Of a DNA stretch of 64,000 nt, positions 56,545-64,000 are shown piece by piece. The translations under genes and the position numbers were made by a program. The stretch is from Pelomyxa schiedti (lineage: Eukaryota; Evosea; Pelobiontida; Pelomyxidae): positions 99,022 through 163,021 of the forward strand of contig JAHLWZ010000275.1 of the NCBI GenBank assembly GCA_020536535.1, given 5' to 3'. Numbering within the stretch: the first letter of the stretch is position 1; each line of letters starts with the position of its first letter. Below the pieces are notes generated by a model. The model had not been told where the DNA came from, made no database searches, and was given only the letters and a program-made list of their open reading frames with translations.

Positions 56545-58594
56545 ATGCAACCTGAAACGACGGAGGGTGGTTTCGGCGTGCTAATGGCCTCACTGTCACG
56601 CAAGGCTCCCACAATCCCCGTGGACAACAAGTACTTTCTCTTGCTTCTCCACCGCACCCATCTCACCACCAATTTGACCCCAGGATCAAGCTGGAGGTAT
56701 ACATTGGGTCCGCCAATACCCTTCTCCGCAAACTTCGAGGCCTTCCTTGGTACTCATCACAGTCCCTGTCTCAGCCTCAGCCTCTCACTCAATCACTGTA
56801 CCCTCCTCTTCAGCCTCAATCAGTCATGGGCAGTAGCCCTCGTGGTCGCACTACGGCGCCGTCGGTCGTTGTATCGACGTCGGTATTGCCACCACATCCA
56901 AATATCTCGTCGGAATTGAGACTGACGGAGCTGTGCAAAGTCTATATTCTATCCTTCAGGTTTCTGAATTTTTTTTGGTGACTACAAGCGAACTACACAA
57001 TGAAATGAATTCCCCCCCAGGATTCTTAAGCTGCACACAGATTTGCCAAGCTCGTCATTAATACTATTTTGCAGCATCATGACCATAATTCACCCATCTA
57101 TGCGAGTGAGTCATAGCAATTATATATACAGAACTTGGAGTTCACAAATAAGCTAACATCTTCTAAAGAAGATATTAATAACTTGCGCAGTGAAGCCAAA
57201 CTTATTGTGGAAGAAATACGTAAAATAAAAATGTATGTACAAGTGATCAGTGATCCCACCTTATATCGTAAAATGAACTAGATTGATTGAACAGTTGTTC
57301 ATTGGAACTTGTGAAACATATACTGAGCCTCAAGGGGCTCCCTATGTACCTCCAACAAAACCTCTTCCCGAGGAACAGCAGATATGCTTAACAGACTCTC
57401 CCACAACTGCGTATGAACCAACGCAATACCGCGAAAAATCACCTTCGTAGTCAGATGGTGAAGAGAACTGGTGCTGATTTTGATCTCCTCGCTGAACTTG
57501 GTTCAGGAGGGTAAACCCCATTTTACATTTTCCCAAATTAATTCTAATAGGTTGGAAATAGTTTTGGTACCTGCAGAAAAATGTTTGATCGGAAGGCAAA
57601 TCGTGTAACAGTTGTGAAGAGCATACATTATACCACTGTTGGAGATGTAAAAAAGATCATGCGGGAGATCAATGCACTTAGGTGCATGTCTCACCCAAAC
57701 ATTGTGCAGTATTTTTTAACCTATCTTGAACCTGAGCACATCTGTATATGCATGGAGTTTTGCGATGGTTCGTTTTCTTCATTTGCAAATAACTTTCATT
57801 CTTACTTGCTCAGGTGGGGATATGGGGAACTGGATTAAGAGGAGATCTTCCCGGTTAGGCCATTGGACACCAGTCCGGGATGAACTTATCTTTCGTTGGG
57901 CGTATGAAGTAGTACAAAGAAGAGAAGGATAAGTTTATACTCACCGGGTTTAGTTTTGTAGTGGTATGGAATACATTCATCGCACAGGCTGGCTGCACAG
58001 GTTTCCTGCATTTCACTTCTCAGTTCCTAAGCCCCAACATAGGGATTTAAAACCAGCGAACGTTTTACTCACTTCCGTGGAGAATTGTGCACTTACTGAC
58101 CACGAGAATGATCAACCACATTACTCCGTAAGAATAGCCGATCTTGGATTATCGTAAGCATAATTCACAACTGCCACCCTTCCCTAACTCCCATAAGTGT
58201 GGACCTCGAGAGCTACAGCCACGCCTCCTCCAATGCCGGAAGCATGGCCTACTGGGCACCGGAGCAGTACCAAGGTTCGCTGCCATCCCGCCGGACTGAT
58301 GTTTATAGTGGCGGCTGTGTCCTATACGAAATCATGATGGGGCCCAGCAACCCGGCTTGTGCCCTTCTCGTCCACGACGAAAAGGGTACAAGGGACACGA
58401 AAATTCACGAATTCCGCTGTGCGTACCATCCTTGTGCTAGCACTACAACAGCCACCTCCACAACAACAACTGCCACAGACAGTAGTGTTCTGACACCCAC
58501 ACTGAAGATGTGTGATGTAGTTCTTCAGATGATGGACCATGAGCCAAAGCAGCGCCCAACATTTGCCTCCCTTATGTCCACCCTAAACCACTGA
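56545..58594 (+). CDS. Serine/threonine protein kinase, unclassified
   Basis: About ten exons. The N-terminal 200 residues (MQPETTEGGFGVLMASLSRK onward) are unassigned. The kinase domain reads DFDLLAELGSGGFGTC (Gly loop completed by splicing GG/T), VTVVKSI (catalytic Lys), IMREINAL (C-helix Glu), HICICMEFCDGGDMGNWI, GWLHRDLKPANVLL (HRD) and IADLGLS (DFG as DLG). Then come SNAGSMAYWAPEQ (activation segment) and TDVYSGGCVLYEIMMG. All catalytic residues are kept, so it should be active. NEK-like features (DLG, LKPANVLL) are seen but not decisive. A Thr-rich insert, TTTATSTTTTATDSS, lies late in the C-lobe. It is adjacent and divergent to the formin gene. Confidence 0.85.
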
Positions 58595-58765
58595 GTCCAA
58601 GCAAATAACCAAACAGAACAAAACAACAGAAAACCAAAGACTAGATTGAGTAGAATGTAATTTTACTTCATTCTCTTTCTCCTTCCTTTGGTGTGTGTGG
58701 TGATAGTGTAGTGCAGGTGAATGTGATTGTGTGCCAGGGTTCCAGACAGACAAAGCAAAGCCAAG

Positions 58766-60790
58766 TCAACCAACAAATATCCTACGTAATGATTTGACAC
58801 TGATTTTGCCGCGGCAGGTGGGGCATTTGTCACTGCCGCGAAGCCAATGGCGAATGCATTTCTCACAAAACACATGCCCACACTTGGTGCTCGTGCAAGT
58901 TGTGATTTCCGTGAGGCAAATCGGGCATTGTGTGCTCAGGGTCTTACTCTGGGCTCGCGGTGCTGAGGGCGACGTTGTTGATGTTGTTGTTGTTGAGGAT
59001 GAGGATGAGGCTTTCTTTGGGGATGAATCCTCAGAGTCGCTCAGAACAATTACATCTTGTACAGTCATGGGTGAGGGTGGCGGTTGCTGTGTGACCTGTA
59101 AATGGGAAACGATGAGGTGAGAATTGTGTGGGAGAGAAAACATAACGTTGGAAGCGGAAGGCCGTTGTGGTACCGGAATGTTGTAAGGCATGCAGGGAAG
59201 TGCTGGGAGTTGGGAAAGCGGAGACTGCCGAGCATTGAAACCTGTTATGTCAAACGGGGGAGGGAGGAGAGGTGGGATGTGTTGTTGACCACCGCTGTTC
59301 CATAGGGATGAGAATAAATCTACAATGCGTGTTGGTGGTGCTGTTTGTGAAAATCCTATTTCGGTGTGAATCGGAGGTAAGAGTGTAGAAGCGGCATGTG
59401 TGGTGGGCATGGTAGTTGAGGGAATATGATTGCCTGCGGGCCAACTACTTGCATTGCTGTGTGTACTGGCAGTCTGCGGCATTTGAGTCAAACTAGTGGT
59501 GTTATAGGAGTCTAGAGGGCTAATCGAGGGATAGAGGGGAGGACTCTCTGGACTATCTCTAGATGAGTCGTAGCGGAAACTCCCAACCCGCGTATTAGCT
59601 GGCACATATGGGGTATATCGCGGACTCCTCGGTGCATACATTGGACTTTCAGAGCGATAGCCTGAGTACACAGGACTCACGGAGCGGTAGCCTGGACTTG
59701 TGGGGCTATAGACTGGAGTAGTGGGGCTGTAAAGTGGACTCGTGGAGCCGTAGACGGGACTCGAGAGGATGATGGTTGGGCTCGCCGGGATGACGGTTGG
59801 ACTCGAGGGCTCGTAGAATGGGGTCCCAGGGATGCTTCCAGGACTTGTGGGAGTGTAGGGCGGAGGTGTGGAGGAAGGAGATGTTGGGTAATAAGGTTGT
59901 CTCACTGGAGAATCGCAAATGAGAATAGGTGAAGTTGGATCGAAAGATGAAATAGGAATTGGGCTTGTAGTTCCAGAGGAAGTATTAACAGTAGCAGTCT
60001 GCATTGAAGTTTGTACGGGACTAACGACATTGTAATCTGAAGGATGAAACAGAATGCGGGATAACAAGTCTTGGTAAAAATCGTCTTGATGAGTACGTGA
60101 AGGATTTGTGTCCAAGTGTTCCATCAAGGGTGGTGTCCTTGGGCAAAATTCTGAGGTCACAGCAATGTTTTTCAAATCGAATGAAGGCTCCCTCGTAGAG
60201 GCGCCAACGAGCTCACAAACTCCGTTCGCAGAACCAGTAAGATTCCCGCCCGGCGGCGCACGTGAACTTGTTGTCGAAGTAGTCGCGGTCGAATAACCAG
60301 GTGCCGCAGCCGAGCCCATCGACGATTCAGGCGGCAGATTCGCTGCCGGCGCCCGAGTCTCAGGTGTCAAAAACCTCAGTTGGAGCTGCTGCTGCCGCCG
60401 CCTTCTTCCCATAATAGGCGGAGAGCTCGCATTGGCCGCAGCATTAGGGGCAGAAGCCTCCCCCAAATGAACATTCGCAGAACCCGCGTCGCCGCCGACA
60501 CCAACGAGCACAACGCCACCACTGTCGAAAGAGCTCTCCGTCGGCCGCGAGCTCGCCGTAGTTGTCGTCGTCCCAGCGCCTCCTCCTCCTCCTCCGCGGC
60601 CGTTGGCGTCGACGGAGCCGAGACCGCGCGCTCCATCGCCGTAAAGCCCCCGCGGCGCCGACGTCGGCCTGCTGCCGTTGACCACGGCGCCGTGGCCGTT
60701 GAGCAAGCTGCGTCGCCGGCGGGGCACCACCTGCAGCACTTCCACCTCGTCGTCGCTGAGCACTATTACAGGTGCATCCACCGCGTCCAT
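58766..60790 (-). CDS. RING ligase with SUMO-interaction motifs and RNA polymerase II CTD-like heptads
   Basis: One uninterrupted frame of 674 residues, unusual here. The N-terminus MDAVDAPVIVLSDDEVEV holds a hydrophobic-acidic SUMO-interaction motif; a second, DVIVLSDSEDSS, precedes the RING. The C-terminus is a full C3HC4 RING, CPICLTEITTCTSTKCGHVFC with CPTCRGK. That layout matches SUMO-targeted ubiquitin ligases (RNF4, Slx5/8). Between them (DNA 59570-59945) are some 15 tyrosine-spaced units close to the polymerase II C-terminal heptad, including YSPTTPV, YSPTSPG, YTPTSPG, YYPTSPS and YRSVSPV. The start is the ATG just before the first motif; the frame is open further upstream. The first 500 bases are G+C-rich. 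Function is inferred, not shown. Confidence 0.82.
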   Translation of the reverse strand: MDAVDAPVIVLSDDEVEVLQVVPRRRRSLLNGHGAVVNGSRPTSAPRGLYGDGARGLGSVDANGRGGGGGGAGTTTTTASSRPTESSFDSGGVVLVGVGGDAGSANVHLGEASAPNAAANASSPPIMGRRRRQQQLQLRFLTPETRAPAANLPPESSMGSAAAPGYSTATTSTTSSRAPPGGNLTGSANGVCELVGASTREPSFDLKNIAVTSEFCPRTPPLMEHLDTNPSRTHQDDFYQDLLSRILFHPSDYNVVSPVQTSMQTATVNTSSGTTSPIPISSFDPTSPILICDSPVRQPYYPTSPSSTPPPYTPTSPGSIPGTPFYEPSSPTVIPASPTIILSSPVYGSTSPLYSPTTPVYSPTSPGYRSVSPVYSGYRSESPMYAPRSPRYTPYVPANTRVGSFRYDSSRDSPESPPLYPSISPLDSYNTTSLTQMPQTASTHSNASSWPAGNHIPSTTMPTTHAASTLLPPIHTEIGFSQTAPPTRIVDLFSSLWNSGGQQHIPPLLPPPFDITGFNARQSPLSQLPALPCMPYNIPVPQRPSASNVMFSLPHNSHLIVSHLQVTQQPPPSPMTVQDVIVLSDSEDSSPKKASSSSSTTTTSTTSPSAPRAQSKTLSTQCPICLTEITTCTSTKCGHVFCEKCIRHWLRGSDKCPTCRGKISVKSLRRIFVG

Positions 60791-60967
60791 CCCCAACACC
60801 GAATTCGGCAAGCTGTAAAAAAAAAAAAGCGGGAAAAAAAACAAAATGAAAAATTCTAATCTGACAAACTTTTGTGTGTTTGGTTTCGGGGACGAAACGA
60901 ACACACAACTTGTTGCGACAACTCGGGTCACTTGGAACGTTGGTTTGTGCCCGCAGCAAAATCGAAT

Positions 60968-63717
60968 CACTCAAAGTGCAGAGGGTCAGATATCTGGTGC
61001 AACCACTCCAGGCCAGGGGAGAAGGCTGGTGTCTCGTTTATCAAAGGGAAGCACAGTTCAGGGCTGGGCCCGTCCTGGTTGCCCGTAGACTGCTCTGCAC
61101 TGCCCACTGTAATCAGAGTGCAGGGCGTGGTCACGGCACTGCTGTCCGCGCTTTCCGTGCTACTGTTGTTGTTGCTGTAGTTGTTGTTGCTGCTGTTGTT
61201 ATTGTTGTCTGAACTGAAGTATACAATGGAGGAGGGGACTTCTAGGTCCAGTGGGAGGGGCTGAAAGGCGTCGTCGTTTTCGTCGAGCTCGCTCCTTTTT
61301 CAAAGGTTAATGAAAGGATAGAGGGACAAAAAAGGGTCTTACTGTGATACTTGAGGTAGTAGGTCTTCCAGGCGAATTGTCCTTCAAAAAATGAGAGAAA
61401 TCAATAGGAAGCAAAGACCATACAATTGAATAGGCAGAGGAACGACCTCCCGAAAGCGGAGATCAGTATTTGCCCCAGTTCGTTTCAATTTGGGTGAAGG
61501 TTCCACAGGTATCTCATAGGAAGATGGAATCGGGTTGAACGATATATTACATGTGGTGTTGTGGTGGCGATTTTCTTCGATTGGAGTGTTCTTTGAGGTA
61601 GTGGTTGTAGATGTGGCATGGCGGCGGGATTGCCGTGGTACCCTTGGTATATCATTGTGCTGTCTTATCATATCCTTGAATGTTTCTGGTCCGAGTGAGT
61701 GTTAAAATGATAAAGGGTATAAAGGCACTTTTTTTGAAGTCTTTAGGGTCGACCTCGAACCTGTACAAAAGCCTGTCACCCTTGTACTTAATAACATGGG
61801 TGGGTTCTGCAGATTTATAGCGATCAAACTTTTTGATCAAACTCAGGCAGTTTGTGTTTTGAGGGTTGACTGTACATCGAAAGCAATTGGACTCTTCAAT
61901 TCGAATAAGATCGGTGAAGAAATTGTTCGATTGGGAGAGCATACTTAGGAGATCACAGGTTTTATACCACATAATTAGTTGTCCAAGAGCTTCCACAGCA
62001 ACCCCACTGTTCCAAAACTGGGGTGCTAAAAGAATATCGAACTCATGTTCGATTAGTCCTGGTGAATCTTGAATATTTGCAATTAGAGAGACAGCTCCAA
62101 CAAAGGCCCCGCCTCGTGTTGATATCTCCCACCAGATATTTGAGCGCTGATGGTCACCTAAATCATACAGGGCAGAACGGTACAAGTCCTTGTGCCGTTT
62201 TAGGATAATCCGAGTATCATTTGCAGTATAGGTATGGCCAAAACAGTAATATTGAACAACTTTCCTATCACCTCGTACCTGAAATTTATTCTTAGAATTC
62301 GCAAGTGCAATTTGGTCATACAGTGTAGTGACGCCCAACATCTTCAGGAGAATCAGAACTAAGCGCTTTCAATGTGAGCCGTTGTGTCTGGAAAAGTAAC
62401 TCGGGGACTCGTTCCGTTGGGATATAGGGACCCATTGCTCCAGAAGGAGTCATTTCATGTACCTTGCCTGAGGTTAATTCATATAACTGAATTAGTGCAT
62501 GCGGAACATGAAAGTGATAAGGGAAACCTGGTGTAGCACAGTGCCACTGGTTCGAATCAGATGAAACCTGAAGAAGAAATACAAGGTTCATTCCTAGACT
62601 TTGTAAACTTCAAGCAGAGAGTGTGTTTTACATACTCCTGAGGATTGTCGCTATATTTTCAAAGAATAAGAAAGGTAAGACCCATGTTTCGTGAGTACTG
62701 GTAGTCCCATTGGAAAGGAGGGACACTACAAGATCTTGTGCTTTTTTTTCCCCTCAGTTAGTGAGAGGAAAGGAGGTGGGAAAACATACCGTCGAAAGAA
62801 TAGCCACACTTCTCGAACATATCCTCAAAATAGAGTAGGTTTGGCTTCTTCACTGGAAACTGAAACTTGATCTTACTGAGCTCTTTTTTGGAGTATTCAA
62901 CTCTGAACTTCCCCAAATCCAGAACATTTCGCTCCATACCGCTTGCATCCTTCCTCCTGACCCAAGCACAAAATACCTTGCGATGCAGAATTGACACATC
63001 GCATTCATGCGAGGCGCAGCCACAACCAGCCGGCATCCCGCAGCCCCAAAAAGGCTGCAGGTACAGCAAGATACCAGTGATGTCCGTGTTTCTGGGGACC
63101 GCGACGAGCTGCACGCCGTTCAAGCCATAAACCGGGGTGTCCTTCTGATTGGCGCATATCGTGAACTGCAGCTTCCTGGACAAACCCTCGTCGCCACTCT
63201 GCCGGCACTCGCTCGCGCTAGGAGCCGAGGTCGCCGGCGTCCAGCTTCCCCACGTCATCGTTTGGCACGGCGATGTCGCCGGCGACGTGGACGTGCTCCG
63301 CGACGACGAAGAAGGCGAAGAAGAGGACGAGGAGCCGGAGCAGGACGACGACGAGGACGAGGACGAGGAGCCGGAGGACGAAAACGACGGGGGCGTGGTT
63401 GCTGGCGTCACGGAGCAACTGCTGGGGGGCGTGGTTGCCGGCGTAACGGAGCAACTGCAGCTCGAAGGGGGCGTCGTGGCGGGAGTGGTGTAGGCGAAAC
63501 ATGGGGGAGTGGACAGGGGCGGCGGTGTCAGAGGTCTGCCGCAACAGTCGGGAATCGGGAGGGGCGTGGGGGGCGCCGCGAAGAAGTAGGAAGAGTCGGC
63601 CGGGGTCATCGGCAGGCTGAAGTAGTCGAAATCCGACAGGGGCTGGGACATTGGGAGGCTAGGCAGCGCGGAGTAGAAGTCGGCTGGAGTCGTCGTTGGT
63701 GGCGTTGACGGGTACAT
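60968..63717 (-). CDS. Multi-domain protein with GNAT acetyltransferase-like domain
   Basis: The long first exon starts MYPSTPPTTTPADFYSALPS. It carries Pro/Thr then poly-Ser runs and three TPATTPPSS units. A globular part follows, KLQFTICANQKDTPVYGLNGVQLVAVP, with CGMPAGCGCASHECDVSI, perhaps zinc binding. Downstream exons give HCATPGFPYHFHVPHALIQLYE, then LFQTQRLTLKALSSDSPEDV. Next come IWWEISTRGGAFVGAVSLI, EHEFDILLAPQFWNSGVAVEAL and CTVNPQNTNCLSLIKKF, a RimJ/RimL-type GNAT fold. The end is Asn/Ser-rich then LEWLHQISDPLHFE. Joining all of this into one gene rests on shared strand, small gaps and no stop or start signals between; a split into two genes cannot be excluded. Confidence 0.55.
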
Positions 63718-63790
63718 GATGTGCTTTGTTGTTGTTTTGTTTGGAAAAGAACAGACGTTTGGTGTAAATAAAGAAGGTGTGGTCGGAGTG

Positions 63791-64000
63791 ATGAAGATTT
63801 TCTACGCCATCGGGAAAATCAACATCTTGTTATCCAAAAGTTTCTGTCCTGTTTTGTGTTTTTTTCCGTGGAAGGGAACAAACGCCAGATGTTGATTTTC
63901 CAGATGGTGGGTACCTTGTCTTGCCAGTACATGGAAGGTTCCCGAGAGAAACTTTCTTTGGCTACCTCCTTCTCCGGGACTACGATTCCAACATGTCTCT
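63791..64000 (+). CDS. 5' end of a gene of unknown function, cut by the window edge
   Basis: An ATG at 63791 opens MKIFYAIGKINILLSK. A GT-AG intron (donor near 63841, acceptor TTTTCCAG before 63903) joins in phase to NGGYLVLPVHGRFPRETFFG and YLLLRDYDSNMS at the window end. The second exon reads like a folded domain, but I do not recognise it. It is divergent from the GNAT-containing gene, with only 73 bases between start codons. Confidence 0.5.

Noticed and set aside
62540-62560. B-box-like GGTTCGAATC
   Set aside because: No tRNA stems pair around it, and it lies in coding sequence of the GNAT-containing gene.
1-64000. CRISPR arrays, bacterial operons or phage-like modules
   Set aside because: The repeats present are few and irregular, and all genes are eukaryotic in structure with spliceosomal introns.

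Overview
The window is nuclear DNA from a unicellular, intron-dense eukaryote. Nearly every gene has to be read across short GT-AG introns, mostly 40 to 110 bases. Phases work out exactly in the models checked base by base: MOB1, PSMG2, the LIM protein, the thioesterase, the helicase-methyltransferase, the Hint protein and the CaaX protein. Intergenic gaps are usually under 300 bases and genes lie on both strands. CFAP410 implies a cilium. A formin and an F-BAR/RhoGAP imply a regulated actin cortex. I cannot name the lineage from sequence alone.

Layout. 1-4873: two tandem relatives ending in an RRP8-like methyltransferase domain; the complete one also carries zinc fingers and a circularly permuted SF2 helicase-like core. 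5011-8380: LIM/zinc-ribbon protein, proteasome assembly chaperone 2, two copies of a short inverted-repeat element, and an FlK-type thioesterase. 8429-12153: a coiled-coil protein, a tRNA-Phe gene that appears circularly permuted (10783-10865, minus), and MOB1. 12282-22414: a membrane coiled-coil protein, an F-box multi-membrane-span protein, a RING protein and a large F-BAR/RhoGAP. 22463-30276: secreted 5'-nucleotidase, a 94-residue ubiquitin-fold protein with a CaaX end, small unknowns, a GyrI-like protein, a coiled-coil/MYND protein and a third repeat copy. 30352-38993: WDR83, NADAR protein, an ankyrin protein that splices into a Hedgehog/intein-type Hint domain, a methyltransferase and TFIIH p62. 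39002-51319: a cysteine-rich membrane protein, a coiled-coil protein, a probably myristoylated EF-hand protein, a CDC25-like phosphatase, a histidine-rich EF-hand protein, a protein ending in a piggyBac-type zinc domain, and CFAP410. 51413-64000: formin, protein kinase, a RING protein with SUMO-interaction motifs and RNA polymerase II CTD-like heptads, a GNAT-containing protein, and the start of a further gene.

The most unusual items are the permuted tRNA gene, the helicase-RRP8 fusion and its tandem copy, the ankyrin-Hint fusion, the CTD-like repeats in a SUMO-targeted ligase candidate, and the CaaX-ended ubiquitin-fold protein. Conserved housekeeping genes (MOB1, WDR83, PSMG2, TFIIH p62) calibrate the intron rules and so support the novel models.
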